A stretch of DNA of 64,000 nucleotides from Pseudoalteromonas spongiae UST010723-006 (GTDB lineage Bacteria > Pseudomonadota > Gammaproteobacteria > Enterobacterales > Alteromonadaceae), in NCBI RefSeq assembly GCF_000238255.3, contig NZ_CP011040.1, positions 62,001 through 126,000 of the forward strand. The letters are read 5' to 3'. A program made the position numbers and the translations under genes. Below the pieces are notes generated by a model, which saw only the letters and a list, made by a program, of their open reading frames with translations, ran no database searches and was not told where the DNA came from. Numbering within the stretch: position 1 is the stretch's first letter; each line of letters begins with the position of its first letter. Shown piece by piece: positions 27,281 through 36,675 of this stretch.

Positions 27281-28162
27281 TTAGCGCTGTTTTAAAACGG
27301 GTAACACTTCAGCTATTTCACTATCTAACATATCCAGTACACTCGCGAAGCCATGCTTTGGCTGCCAACCTAACTTGGCTTGTGCTGCTGATGAGTCATA
27401 TACGCGGTCTAAGCTTGTTGGTAAACGCCATCCTCTTTGCTCAAATGTTGCCGCTAATTCTGGGCACTTTTCTTTTATGACTTCACTTGCATGATTGTAA
27501 AGGTGTTCGCAGTCATTTTGATTAAATGGGGTAAACCCAGAAATTATGAAACGATTAAAGCCGTTTAATCGTTTATTTATGGCACATGCATGCGCACTTG
27601 TGACATCACGCACATCTATACCGCGAGTAAGGCGATAAATTGCCATTAAATCTGCAGGTTCGGGAAAACATCGAGACATTTGTAATACAGTAACTGGAAG
27701 ATTGAAGAGCTTTGAAATTTCATTCAACTTGTTTTCTGCAAGTATTTTACTTCTATGATAGATAGACTTAGGTTGTGGCTCGACCTGCTCTGTAATCCAA
27801 CTGGTTTCGCCTTCAGAAGATGAAGCATAGCCATAAAGCGCGGTTGTACTGGTAAAAACAAAGTGCTTAATGCCTGCTTTGATGCCAGCTAAGGCTAGCT
27901 TTTCGGTTGCATCGACATTGATGGTTAGAAACTCTTCATCAGACATTAACCCAACATGGGGTGCATGAAGTGCCGCGGTATGAACAATAACGTCCACACT
28001 TTCAAGTGCTTTAGAAATTAATTCGCCATCGCAAGTATCACCGATAAGGTCTACCGTTGAGCAAGGGGTTTTATCTAAACCTACTACATCATGATCTTTC
28101 ATCAATTTGATATAAATAGCACGCCCAACTCTACCTGCAGAACCTGTTACCAATATTTTCAT
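27281..28162 (-). CDS. NAD-dependent epimerase/dehydratase family protein
   Basis: A 293-residue extended SDR. It has the N-terminal TGSAGRVGRAIY nucleotide loop, DVIVHTAALHAP at about residue 55, FVFTSTTALYG, and the catalytic YHRSK near residue 137. Extended SDRs act on nucleotide sugars or other hydroxy compounds; the substrate is not readable. It follows the EamA transporter gene on the same strand after 44 bp and may be co-transcribed with it. Confidence 0.85.
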   Translation of the reverse strand: MKILVTGSAGRVGRAIYIKLMKDHDVVGLDKTPCSTVDLIGDTCDGELISKALESVDVIVHTAALHAPHVGLMSDEEFLTINVDATEKLALAGIKAGIKHFVFTSTTALYGYASSSEGETSWITEQVEPQPKSIYHRSKILAENKLNEISKLFNLPVTVLQMSRCFPEPADLMAIYRLTRGIDVRDVTSAHACAINKRLNGFNRFIISGFTPFNQNDCEHLYNHASEVIKEKCPELAATFEQRGWRLPTSLDRVYDSSAAQAKLGWQPKHGFASVLDMLDSEIAEVLPVLKQR

Positions 28163-28206
28163 TTTGTGCCTTTTACTATGTGAATCGCGATGCAGCCATC
28201 CAAGTA

Positions 28207-29148
28207 TTATGAGGTAAACTGATTATTATTGTCACTGAGCGAAGTGTTAATTTTTGGCAGATTAATGGACTGAATAACCAAGCAAAGTAAAACTAACAAT
28301 GCGCCCATCCAACCCATTAGCTTAAAACTTTCCCCCAACAGCAAAACCGCCAATATTGTTGCTATTAAAGGCTCCAGCAACGTTATTAATGTCGCATTGC
28401 TTGTTTCAATAAATGTTAAGCCATATGCAAATAATAAATATCCTAGAAACATTGGGATAATTGCCATATAAAGTGAAACAGCGCTATTGGTGATGTTTAA
28501 AAATAAATTCTCACCTGTAAAAAATAGAGAAGGTAATAGCAGAATTGCCGCTCCCCCGAATAACCCTGACATGGCGGCTTTAGAGTCAATGCATTTCTCT
28601 ATAAAGGATTTTGCGACCCACGAATAACACGCGTAAGTTAACCCAGCGATACAGCCTAAGACAATTCCTAATGAATTGAGAAATAAATTAGATGTGTCAT
28701 CAAATGCGGGTTTTTTACCGTGAGTGAGCAAAATGACACCAATCACACCAAACGTAAAACTTACCCCCCATTTTCTTGAAATTGATTTTTGATTAAAAAG
28801 ACGCTCAAGAAGGGCGGCAAACATGGGCGCAGTGGCTATTGACACAATAGTACCTATCGCAACGCCAGATAAGTGCATAGCGGAATAAAACGCCAGAGGA
28901 TATATTGCAACTGATAAGGCGCCAGCAGCAAATAGTCCCTTTCGTTTGATAAGTTGTCGATAGTTTGCAAGTAGACTTCGAATGTTGGTTAGTACCATCA
29001 ATACACCGCCCAAACCCATAGCGAATGCGCCAATGGCTAGGGGGCTTACATCATTTGAAAAGCTTGCAACAGTGCCGGTTGTACCCCAAAGAAAGCTAGC
29101 AATAACAATCGCTAAAGTACCTTTAATCATTTTTGACTCAACAAACAT
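28207..29148 (-). CDS. EamA/DMT family transporter
   Basis: A 313-residue inner-membrane protein with ten predicted helices in two EamA repeats. The first helix reads GTLAIVIASFLWGTTGTVASF, and LLEPLIATILAVLLLGE in the ninth is typical of metabolite exporters (RhaT/YedA group). A GAGAGG site precedes the ATG at 29148. A second ATG six codons later is a possible alternative. It is followed by the epimerase gene and preceded on the same strand by an AraC regulator that is its probable controller. Confidence 0.87.
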   Translation of the reverse strand: MFVESKMIKGTLAIVIASFLWGTTGTVASFSNDVSPLAIGAFAMGLGGVLMVLTNIRSLLANYRQLIKRKGLFAAGALSVAIYPLAFYSAMHLSGVAIGTIVSIATAPMFAALLERLFNQKSISRKWGVSFTFGVIGVILLTHGKKPAFDDTSNLFLNSLGIVLGCIAGLTYACYSWVAKSFIEKCIDSKAAMSGLFGGAAILLLPSLFFTGENLFLNITNSAVSLYMAIIPMFLGYLLFAYGLTFIETSNATLITLLEPLIATILAVLLLGESFKLMGWMGALLVLLCLVIQSINLPKINTSLSDNNNQFTS

Positions 29149-29247
29149 AACAACCTCTCAGATTAATATTTGAGGACTAAATAATATGTTTTTTAGAGAT
29201 TGTATTTTTGACTATTCGGACGGAATTCTTATCAAATTGGACAGACA

Positions 29248-29955
29248 TTAATTTTTGAAATTTTTAGGAGATAAACCAAAATATTGTTTGAATTTACGGC
29301 TAAATGCCGATAAATCTTTATAGCCTACTTTCTCACCAACTATCTGTAGCGAGTAGTCTGTATGTGTAAGTAATGCTTGTGCTTTTTCCATTCTAAGTTG
29401 GGCAATATGCTCAAGCACAGTTACGCCCAATTGTGTTTTAAATATTTTTTTAAATTGAGTAGGGCTTAAATAAGCGACTTTAGCCAGTGTCGCAATATTA
29501 AGTGGTTCAGCAATGTGTTCAGTAATGTAAAGCAGTGCATTGTTAATTCTCGCATCTAGCTTAGGCAGCAAATTCTGGCTTTCTAACAATAGATTAAATG
29601 TTTCGTACATTGACTGTTCAATAAGCGGGTTGATTTGATTTTCTAACTGGCTCTCGATAAAAAGTAGATAATTTAACAAAGGCTTATTTATTTCAAAAAC
29701 AATCTGCTCTGACGAAATAAGATTGTTAGGTAGGCAGCGCATATCAGCAACAATAAAGCGTGCCTCCCGTTCTGCTGCAAATAAATGCTTCTCATTGGCT
29801 CGAATAACGACACATTCTCGCGGCGCGACCTTACCGCTAAAATCGTCAACGTGTATGTTGATGACTCCTCGCAAGGGTAAAACAATTTGATTGAACTCAT
29901 GAGAGTGAGAGACAGGGTTTGCACTATAAGAGCGAATAGATAATAGGTTTGGCAT
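29248..29955 (-). CDS. AraC family transcriptional regulator
   Basis: A 235-residue regulator. Its N-terminal cupin-like sensor (about 1-90) has SHEFNQIVLPLRG and a VVIRANEKHLFAAE block. The C-terminal pair of helix-turn-helix motifs (about 135-232) includes LAKVAYLSPTQFKKIFKTQ and VGYKDLSAFSRKFKQYFGLSP. The histidine of SHEFNQ is common in effector-binding cupins. It lies 99 bp ahead of the EamA/epimerase pair on the same strand and probably regulates them. Confidence 0.88.
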   Translation of the reverse strand: MPNLLSIRSYSANPVSHSHEFNQIVLPLRGVINIHVDDFSGKVAPRECVVIRANEKHLFAAEREARFIVADMRCLPNNLISSEQIVFEINKPLLNYLLFIESQLENQINPLIEQSMYETFNLLLESQNLLPKLDARINNALLYITEHIAEPLNIATLAKVAYLSPTQFKKIFKTQLGVTVLEHIAQLRMEKAQALLTHTDYSLQIVGEKVGYKDLSAFSRKFKQYFGLSPKNFKN

Positions 29956-30065
29956 GCCAACTACATCAAATTGTGATAATTCATAGCAATTTAATCGGTA
30001 ATTTACGCCGCGACAAGAGGCGTTTTACCTTTGAATGAGTTTTAAACCGATATCACAATAGCTGG

Positions 30066-30737
30066 TCACGCAAAGCCTTCTGCAGGTTTGGTATCTACTT
30101 GGCTGAGTTGATTAAATAAAATACCGGCTTGGGTGCGGTTGTTTAGGCCAAGTTTGCGTAAAATGGCGGATACATGTTGTTTTACTGTGGTTTCTTGTAC
30201 TGACATTTCATAAGCAATTTGTTTGTTTAACAGGCCGTCGGCAATCATCGCCAGAACCTTGTATTGCTGTGGCGTAAGCTTTTCTAGGTTTTGCGCAAAT
30301 TCAGTTTGTTCGTTATCGATTGGGTGGGCTTCTAGGTCTAGGTCTTCAGGCAGCCATGTGTCGCCATCAATCACGACTTCAATGGCTTTGCCAATATTGC
30401 TCAGCGAGGTCGATTTTGGAATGTAGGCGCAGGCGCCTGCTTCCATGGCGTGGTTAATTATTTTGGCGTCTTCCGTTGCCGATACCATAATCACTAAAAT
30501 ATCAGGGTATTGGTTGCGAATTTGCGTAAGCCCTTGCAGGCCTTTGGCGCCAGGAATATTTAAATCGAGGAAAATGAGTTCGGTTTCTGGGTGAGTTTCC
30601 AGCAAAGAAAACAAGCTCGCTAAATCATAACACTCTTGAATATTGTCTTTTTCGAGATAGTTTGCCGCCGCTTGGCTTAAAGCACTGCGAAATAGCGGGT
30701 GATCGTCTGCGATAATGGCTTTCACTTGCGTTGTCAT
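30066..30737 (-). CDS. NarL/FixJ-type response regulator
   Basis: A 223-residue two-component regulator. The receiver has the acidic pair D11/D12, phospho-acceptor D58 (LIFLDLNIPG) and a conserved lysine in YIPKSTSLSN. The C-terminal LuxR-type helix-turn-helix (about 150-212) includes LNKQIAYEMSVQETTVKQHVS. It lies 110 bp after the TonB receptor gene on the same strand, next to the 3-hydroxybutyrate genes, so it is their likely activator. No kinase is adjacent. The SLC5-linked hybrid kinase at 18.6 kb is the nearest candidate partner. Confidence 0.9.
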   Translation of the reverse strand: MTTQVKAIIADDHPLFRSALSQAAANYLEKDNIQECYDLASLFSLLETHPETELIFLDLNIPGAKGLQGLTQIRNQYPDILVIMVSATEDAKIINHAMEAGACAYIPKSTSLSNIGKAIEVVIDGDTWLPEDLDLEAHPIDNEQTEFAQNLEKLTPQQYKVLAMIADGLLNKQIAYEMSVQETTVKQHVSAILRKLGLNNRTQAGILFNQLSQVDTKPAEGFA

Positions 30738-30847
30738 CCAATTAACTCCAATTCTTCCTGTTATAAGGTATTCGAAATACGGTTACAAGCATTTCCCCAA
30801 AGCTGGGCCACCGCACTAGGTGTTGGTGACCCAAGGGGGAGTGTTAA

Positions 30848-33160
30848 TCAAAAGCGGTAATTAACGGTGAGCGTAACGGTACGCGGGTCGCCGTAATAAC
30901 CAATCAAAGTATTGTCACCACCTAACCCTGGCGTATATTTGCTTGTATCCGTTGGGTCGGTAGGATCAGGGGTGACAAATTGGTAGCCACCAACCAGGTA
31001 TTCTTCGTCGGTGAGGTTTTTACCCGCTAGTGATGCACTCCAGTGGCCATCATTCGAGTACCAAGTCACACCCAAATTCACTAAACCGTAGGCATCTTGC
31101 GAAAGCAGGCTGGCTTCTTCAAACAGCACGTAATCGCCGCGGTGGTAGTAGTTACCGTTTACTACAAAGTCACCAAATGTTGATTCAATTGAATAATCAA
31201 ATCCTAGGTTAAAGGTTAAATCTGGGGTGTTAGCGATATCAAAGAATTCAGATTTATCAAACTCTTCGCCCGTTTCTGGGTTGGTGTCGATCACCTCAGT
31301 AAATTCAGCATCGATATAACCAAGCGAGGCATTAAAATTAAGGTTGTCAGTAGCAACATAGGTAAATTCAGCTTCAATACCTTGCGACTCTGAGCGGCCA
31401 ATATTGCCAAGGCGCTGGTTAAGATCGGCTGAGGTTTCGCCCGGTAAAATCGAAATATACTGGCGGTCTTTATGCAGCAATGAGAACAAGGTGATATTGG
31501 CGCGCAGGTTATTGTTCCACTCGCTTTTCATACCCAGTTCAAACGAGTCTACAATCTCAGGGTTGGCAGCGGGCTCTGCGGTTGTTGCACGCGGGTTATA
31601 AGTACCTGACTTAAATCCTTGTGCGTAGCTTGCAAAGAACATCATGTCATCTGAATGTTGATATTCCACACCAAGGCGTGGCGTAAAACGTGACCAATCT
31701 TCGTTATCGTTCAGTACTTCTGGCACTAAATCGCCTGCTGGGCGAACATAACCTGGGATCCAGCCCGAATACGGATAAACCGTTTCATAGACTAAACCGT
31801 TGCTAACATTGGCTTCTTTTTCATCTTGGGTATAACGGGCACCAAGGGTTGCCGACCACTGCTGGTTAAAGTAATAGCTGCCTTGAATATAAGCGGCTTT
31901 ACTTGATGAGTTGTTACAACCCGACACTTCACGGGTTAAGCTTGGTAATGAAATCGCATTGCCTAGCACTTCTAAAATGGCTTCAAACTGGCCGCATGAT
32001 TCGCCATCATAGTAATAAAGGCCCGACACCAATTTGTAGTTTTCACCTGCGTGGTTCAGTTGTAATTCATGGCTGGTTTGATTGTCGTCATACACAGCTG
32101 GTACATCAAAAATGCGAAGCGGTGTATTATCAAAGTCGATATTAGTTGGTGAATAGCTTTCACGCTTAGATGCAACGTATTTTACGCTGGTGGCATCTGT
32201 TAAGTCCCAGTTAGCAAGTAGGCTATAGCCTTCAAGTTCTACTTTGTTCCAGGTTGGTAAGCTGGTGTACGAGTCGTATACGCTATTTGGCACTGGCGCA
32301 TCGGTTAATAAACTCGGCAGTAAACGGTAGCCACCTTTGGCGTTTGATGTATCGTCAGTTTTATCCCAATTTAAGCGGAAGAATAAATCGTCATTGGCAT
32401 GCCATTCGAGTGTAACGCGAGCTGCTTCCACTTCTTTGTTGTAGTTTTCGGTATCTTGATTTGGTAAGTCTGATTGTAAATATTCACCAAACCCATCGCG
32501 GTTTAAATTGGCATAACCAACGCCAACATAAAGGGTATCTTGAATAAGTGGGTATTGACCTGTGAGTTTAATATCGCGCTGGTTATAGCTACCTACGCTT
32601 GCCGATACGTTAAATGTTGGGTCGCCCGACATCTCTTTGGTTACGTACTTAATGGCGCCACCTATGGTGTTTTTGCCATACAGTGTGCCTTGCGGACCGC
32701 GTAATACTTCAACGCGTTCAACATCAAGTAAATCGAGCACGGCACCTTGCGGGCGCGCTAAATATACATCATCAATATAAATGCCCACACCTGGTTCATA
32801 ACCCCAAAGGGGGTCTTGCTGGCCTACACCACGAATAAACGCCGTAATGGTTGAGTTTGTGCCGCGGCTGCGTTGTAGCGTGGTATTTGGTGAAAACTGC
32901 TGTACTTCAATCAGTTCAGCAATGCCTTTTTCGGCAAGCTCGGTTGCACCTATTGAGGTAACAGCCACTGGCACTTGTTGTAAGTTTTCGACGGTTTTAC
33001 GCGCGGTTACTTGAATGCGCTCAAGCTCTGCTTTTTTCTCGCCGTTTTCCTGTTGATTTGCAAATGTAGGGGTTGCTAATGCCAGTAATACAGCACCACT
33101 TACTGCAGACAGTGAGCGCAGGCAAGCGTGTTTGCTGCTGTTGATATTTGCCTTGGTCAT
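30848..33160 (-). CDS. TonB-dependent receptor of the 3-hydroxybutyrate locus
   Basis: A 770-residue outer-membrane receptor. A signal peptide ends at ALATPTFA, and the TonB box LERIQVTARK starts the mature part. The plug carries TAFIRGVGQQDP and VEVLRGPQGTLYGKNTIGGAI. A barrel with GVEYQHSDDMMFFASYAQGFKSGTY follows and ends in VTLTVNYRF. This is the typical large Alteromonadales/sphingomonad receptor used for organic nutrients as well as siderophores. Its place opposite a permease, hydrolase, dehydrogenase and CoA-transferase suggests it imports the carbon substrate, possibly a hydroxybutyrate oligomer or ester. Confidence 0.93.
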   Translation of the reverse strand: MTKANINSSKHACLRSLSAVSGAVLLALATPTFANQQENGEKKAELERIQVTARKTVENLQQVPVAVTSIGATELAEKGIAELIEVQQFSPNTTLQRSRGTNSTITAFIRGVGQQDPLWGYEPGVGIYIDDVYLARPQGAVLDLLDVERVEVLRGPQGTLYGKNTIGGAIKYVTKEMSGDPTFNVSASVGSYNQRDIKLTGQYPLIQDTLYVGVGYANLNRDGFGEYLQSDLPNQDTENYNKEVEAARVTLEWHANDDLFFRLNWDKTDDTSNAKGGYRLLPSLLTDAPVPNSVYDSYTSLPTWNKVELEGYSLLANWDLTDATSVKYVASKRESYSPTNIDFDNTPLRIFDVPAVYDDNQTSHELQLNHAGENYKLVSGLYYYDGESCGQFEAILEVLGNAISLPSLTREVSGCNNSSSKAAYIQGSYYFNQQWSATLGARYTQDEKEANVSNGLVYETVYPYSGWIPGYVRPAGDLVPEVLNDNEDWSRFTPRLGVEYQHSDDMMFFASYAQGFKSGTYNPRATTAEPAANPEIVDSFELGMKSEWNNNLRANITLFSLLHKDRQYISILPGETSADLNQRLGNIGRSESQGIEAEFTYVATDNLNFNASLGYIDAEFTEVIDTNPETGEEFDKSEFFDIANTPDLTFNLGFDYSIESTFGDFVVNGNYYHRGDYVLFEEASLLSQDAYGLVNLGVTWYSNDGHWSASLAGKNLTDEEYLVGGYQFVTPDPTDPTDTSKYTPGLGGDNTLIGYYGDPRTVTLTVNYRF

Positions 33161-33245
33161 AATGTTGTTCCTATCTTTATTGTTATACGTTACATCGCAC
33201 AGCCAAGTCAGTTACCAATCTAGTGGGTAATCTTTAAAATAGCTT

Positions 33246-33319
33246 TAGCACTATAGTACTATTCACTGTTAATCTGTTGTTTTTAAATAATAAATCATTC
33301 ACGTATAACTATAGTGCTA
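33246..33319. promoter_or_regulatory. Pair of inverted 12-bp operator-like sites
   Basis: TAGCACTATAGT (33246-33257) and its exact inverse ACTATAGTGCTA (33308-33319) lie in the 258-bp space between the divergent TonB receptor and GntP genes, 62 bp apart centre to centre, about six helical turns. The spacing and symmetry suggest cooperative binding of a dimer to both promoters, for example by the NarL-type regulator of the locus. Confidence 0.6.
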
Positions 33320-33418
33320 TTGTTTAAATCGCCACCGTTATCCACATTGATAGTCAGCAGTAATTTGACGCACTAGCAGCCAAGTCACCCTTGTTAGTGA
33401 TTCAAATAGGAAGATTTT

Positions 33419-34720
33419 ATGTTAAGTATGCTTGGCCTGATTGGTGGTCTGGCGCTTTTGATTGTATTAACGCTGCGCGGTATGAATTTATTTATTGCCG
33501 CGCCAGCATGTGCACTCATTGTGGCGCTCACCAGTAATTTGGCGATTTTTCCAAGCGCTGGCGCTGATAACTTTATTCAAGGCTATATGAATGGCTTTGC
33601 TAATTTTGTTAGTGCATGGTTTTTTATGTTTTTGCTTGGCAGTTTGTTTGGCAAATTTATGGAAGACACCGGCGCTGCCGACAGTGTAGCTCGTTATATT
33701 GTTGATAAACTAGGTATGAAGCACGCGGTATTGGCAATTGTCATTGCGTGTGCCGTATTAACTTATGGCGGTGTTAGCGTGTTTATTGTGGCGTTTTCGG
33801 TGTATCCAATGGCGCTGTCGCTATTTAAAGATGCCAATTTACCGCGCCGTTTTATTCCAGCTACGCTGGCATTTGGTTCGGTTACCTTCACCATGACATC
33901 CGCAGGTTCGCCTGAAATTCAAAACTGGATCCCCATCAAGTATTTAGGCACTTCGCCTTATGCTGCGTGGGAAGTGAGCCTAGTTGTAGCGATTTTTATG
34001 GCGTGTTTTGGCTACTGGTGGCTGAAAAAAATGATTGGCAAAGCAGTGGCTAATGGTGAGCAATTTGAAGCGCGCGATGACGATCCAGAAATCCCCGAGC
34101 GTGATTACCCGCACCCAGTAACGGGGCTTATTCCGCTATTAGTGGTGTTGGCACTGTCATTTATTTTGCACGACAGCTTACAGCAGGCGGCATTGATTGT
34201 GGCGTTATTAGGTGGGGTATTGTCAATTGTGGTGATTAACTTTAAACACTTTCACAATCTTGCCAAAGCCACCACCGAAGGCACTAATGGCGCACTGATT
34301 GCGATTGGTAATACCGCCGCTGTTGTGGGGTTTGGTGCCATTGCTAAATCGTCTGAAGCGTTTACCGTGGCAGTTGATTTAATGACGCAAATTCCAGGCA
34401 ACGAGCTGATTGGTGCTGCGGTAGCGGTCAGTGTGATTGCGGGGTTAACGGGCTCAGCCTCCGGCGGGCAAGCCATTGCGCTGCCATTAGTAGCGCCGCA
34501 CTATTTAGATGCAGGGGTCAACCCTGAACAATTACACCGTGTGGTGTCAATTTCGTCGGGTGCGCTCGATACCTTGCCACACAATGGGTATGTGGTAACT
34601 ACCATTCGCGCAATTTGTAAAGAAACCCATCAGGCGGCATATTGGTCTATGGCGGCATTAAGTGCGGTGGTACCGTTACTTGGCGTTGTGTTGGCGTTGT
34701 GTTTGTTTATTTGGTTTTAA
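33419..34720 (+). CDS. GntP family permease, probable hydroxybutyrate transporter
   Basis: A 433-residue inner-membrane protein with about 12 hydrophobic segments. It has the GntP features of an N-terminal LTLRGMNLFIAAPACALIV, GGVSVFIVAFSVYPMALSLF and a C-terminal TGSASGGQAIALPLVAPHYL loop. GntP members carry gluconate and other hydroxy acids. Copies beside 3-hydroxybutyrate dehydrogenase and CoA-transferase genes are usually taken to import 3-hydroxybutyrate. AGGAAG precedes the ATG. It is the first gene of a five-gene operon with gaps of no more than 10 bp. Confidence 0.88.
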   Translation: MLSMLGLIGGLALLIVLTLRGMNLFIAAPACALIVALTSNLAIFPSAGADNFIQGYMNGFANFVSAWFFMFLLGSLFGKFMEDTGAADSVARYIVDKLGMKHAVLAIVIACAVLTYGGVSVFIVAFSVYPMALSLFKDANLPRRFIPATLAFGSVTFTMTSAGSPEIQNWIPIKYLGTSPYAAWEVSLVVAIFMACFGYWWLKKMIGKAVANGEQFEARDDDPEIPERDYPHPVTGLIPLLVVLALSFILHDSLQQAALIVALLGGVLSIVVINFKHFHNLAKATTEGTNGALIAIGNTAAVVGFGAIAKSSEAFTVAVDLMTQIPGNELIGAAVAVSVIAGLTGSASGGQAIALPLVAPHYLDAGVNPEQLHRVVSISSGALDTLPHNGYVVTTIRAICKETHQAAYWSMAALSAVVPLLGVVLALCLFIWF

Positions 34721-34729
34721 GGGCTGATT

Positions 34730-35905
34730 ATGAAAATAATAAAAATGATTACTTTGGTGTTTTTGCTACTGTGTTTGCACGTAAATGCTAAAACGCTACT
34801 TGTTGAAAAACAAACATTTACTACACAAAACTTTAAAACCTTTGGCGGTAAAAGCATTGCCGAAGTAAAGGTAGGTTATGAAAGCTACGGCACGCTTAAT
34901 GCCAAAAAAGACAATGCTATTTTAATTACCCATTTCTTTTCGGGTAATTCCCACGCTGCAGGCAAATACGCTGAAAGCGATGCGCTACCAGGTTATTGGG
35001 ATGCGATTATTGGCCCTGGCAAAACCATTGATACCAATAAATATTTTGTCATTAGTGTTGATTCACTCGCCAATGCCAATGTAAATGATGGTCGCACCAT
35101 TACGACAGGCCCTGCGTCAATCAATCCTGCTACAAACAAACCGTATGGCCTTGATTTTCCTGTGGTGACCATTCGCGATTTTGTTAACGTGCAAAAGTTA
35201 GTGCTTGAAAGCTTAGGCATAAAAAAATTGCATGCTGTGATGGGGGCATCAATGGGGTCGTTTCAAGCGCTTGAGTGGGCGGTAACTTACCCAGATTGGG
35301 TTGGCAAATTAGTCCATGTGATCGGCGCTGGCCAAATGGATGCATGGAGTGTATCGGCGCTAGAGCACTGGGCATTGCCAATTCGTTTAGATAAAAACTG
35401 GAATAATGGTGATTACTATGGCAAAGCTGCGCCTATCGACGGGTTAACTGCCACTATGCTCAATATCACCCAAGATGCAATGCACCCGAATATGTTTGCG
35501 CTGAGCTTCCCTAATTTTAAAGTGCTGGATAAAGGGGCACTTAACGATATTCGCACCCAACCTGAGGTAGTGCAAACCCTGTTAAGCCGCGCCAAGCTTC
35601 GCGCTAAAACACAAGATGCCAACCATGTGCTTTATTTAGTGCGCGCATCGCAGTTGTTTGTAGCGGGCCATCAAGATGACTACTTAGCAAGCCTTAGCAA
35701 AATTAGCGCGCCAAGTTTAATTATTCCTGCCAGCAAAGATTTATTGCTACGCCCAGAGATGGGTCGTGCCCTCAATAACGCATTAAAAGCACAGGGCAAA
35801 CAAACCGATTTGGTAGAGCTCACCGGCGATTGGGGTCATTTAGAAGGGGTATTTGCAATCTCAGCACAAAAAGAACGCATTCAAGCGTTTTTGGAGGCCG
35901 AATAA
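34730..35905 (+). CDS. Exported MetX-like alpha/beta hydrolase
   Basis: A 391-residue protein of the homoserine O-acetyltransferase (MetX) superfamily with a signal peptide (about 20 residues ending HVNA), unlike true MetX. The catalytic set is S174 in MGASMGSFQALEW, D337 in PASKDLL and H370 in DWGHLEG. Here the usual GGSMGG elbow is GASMGS. Exported members are hydrolases of unknown substrate. Lying between a permease and 3-hydroxybutyrate dehydrogenase, it is well placed to cut hydroxybutyrate esters or oligomers in the periplasm. That role is inferred from context only. Its stop overlaps the next start (TAATG). Confidence 0.8.
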   Translation: MKIIKMITLVFLLLCLHVNAKTLLVEKQTFTTQNFKTFGGKSIAEVKVGYESYGTLNAKKDNAILITHFFSGNSHAAGKYAESDALPGYWDAIIGPGKTIDTNKYFVISVDSLANANVNDGRTITTGPASINPATNKPYGLDFPVVTIRDFVNVQKLVLESLGIKKLHAVMGASMGSFQALEWAVTYPDWVGKLVHVIGAGQMDAWSVSALEHWALPIRLDKNWNNGDYYGKAAPIDGLTATMLNITQDAMHPNMFALSFPNFKVLDKGALNDIRTQPEVVQTLLSRAKLRAKTQDANHVLYLVRASQLFVAGHQDDYLASLSKISAPSLIIPASKDLLLRPEMGRALNNALKAQGKQTDLVELTGDWGHLEGVFAISAQKERIQAFLEAE

Positions 35906-36666
35906 TGAATAAACATATTTTGATCACCGGCGGTGCCAGTGGCATTGGTTTGGGCATTGCAGAAGCACTTGCCGATAGCGACACCTTAATTACCGTGACG
36001 GATTTAAACCAAGAGGCTGCGCTTAAGGCGGCAAAAAAACTCAGTAGCAAAGGTTATCACGCGCTGGGTGTCGCACTAAATGTGACCGACGAAGCTGCGA
36101 TTATTCAGCTACTTAGCGAGCTGCCTGCACCGGTTGATGTGTTAATTAATAATGCAGGTATTCAACATGTTGCGGCGCTTGAAGAGTTTCCGCAAAACCA
36201 ATGGCGTTTGCTGGTGGATGTGATGCTTACTGGCACAGCACTAATGACCAAAGCGGTATTACCAAGTATGCGCGAGCGCAATTTTGGCCGCGTGATTAAT
36301 ATTGGCTCAATTCATAGCTTAGTGGCATCGCGTTTTAAGTCAGCCTATGTGGCGGCAAAGCATGGTTTAGTGGGCTTTTCCAAAGTGATGGCATTAGAAA
36401 CCGCCGAGCACGACATTACTATTAACACCATTTGCCCAGCGTATGTAAAAACCCCACTGGTTGAAAAGCAAATTGCCGATCAGGCAAAAAACCATGGCAT
36501 TAGCGAGCAACAAGTGATTGAGCAAATTATGCTCGCACCTATGCCAAAAAAATCATTTATCGACATTGCAGAAATCGCCCACACAGTGCGTTTTTTAATG
36601 GCGAAAGAGGCATGCAATATTACCGGGCAAACCTTGGCGCTAGATGGCGGCTGGACCGCACAATAG
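35905..36666 (+). CDS. bdhA: 3-hydroxybutyrate dehydrogenase
   Basis: A 253-residue short-chain dehydrogenase oxidising (R)-3-hydroxybutyrate to acetoacetate with NAD. The TGGASGIG nucleotide loop is at residues 8-15, NNAG at 82-85 and the catalytic S135, Y148, K152. The features that mark this subgroup within SDRs are NAGIQHVA, INIGSIHSLVAS, AYVKTPLVEKQI and LALDGGW at the end. The ATG overlaps the hydrolase stop by one base. The frame is open further upstream, but that part is the hydrolase gene. The CoA-transferase genes follow directly. Confidence 0.93.
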   Translation: MNKHILITGGASGIGLGIAEALADSDTLITVTDLNQEAALKAAKKLSSKGYHALGVALNVTDEAAIIQLLSELPAPVDVLINNAGIQHVAALEEFPQNQWRLLVDVMLTGTALMTKAVLPSMRERNFGRVINIGSIHSLVASRFKSAYVAAKHGLVGFSKVMALETAEHDITINTICPAYVKTPLVEKQIADQAKNHGISEQQVIEQIMLAPMPKKSFIDIAEIAHTVRFLMAKEACNITGQTLALDGGWTAQ

Positions 36667-36675
36667 GAGTTTAAA

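Noticed and set aside
30806..30834. Imperfect GC-rich hairpin between the TonB receptor and the response regulator gene
   Set aside because: No T-tract follows on the minus strand, so I did not call it a terminator; it may only modulate read-through.
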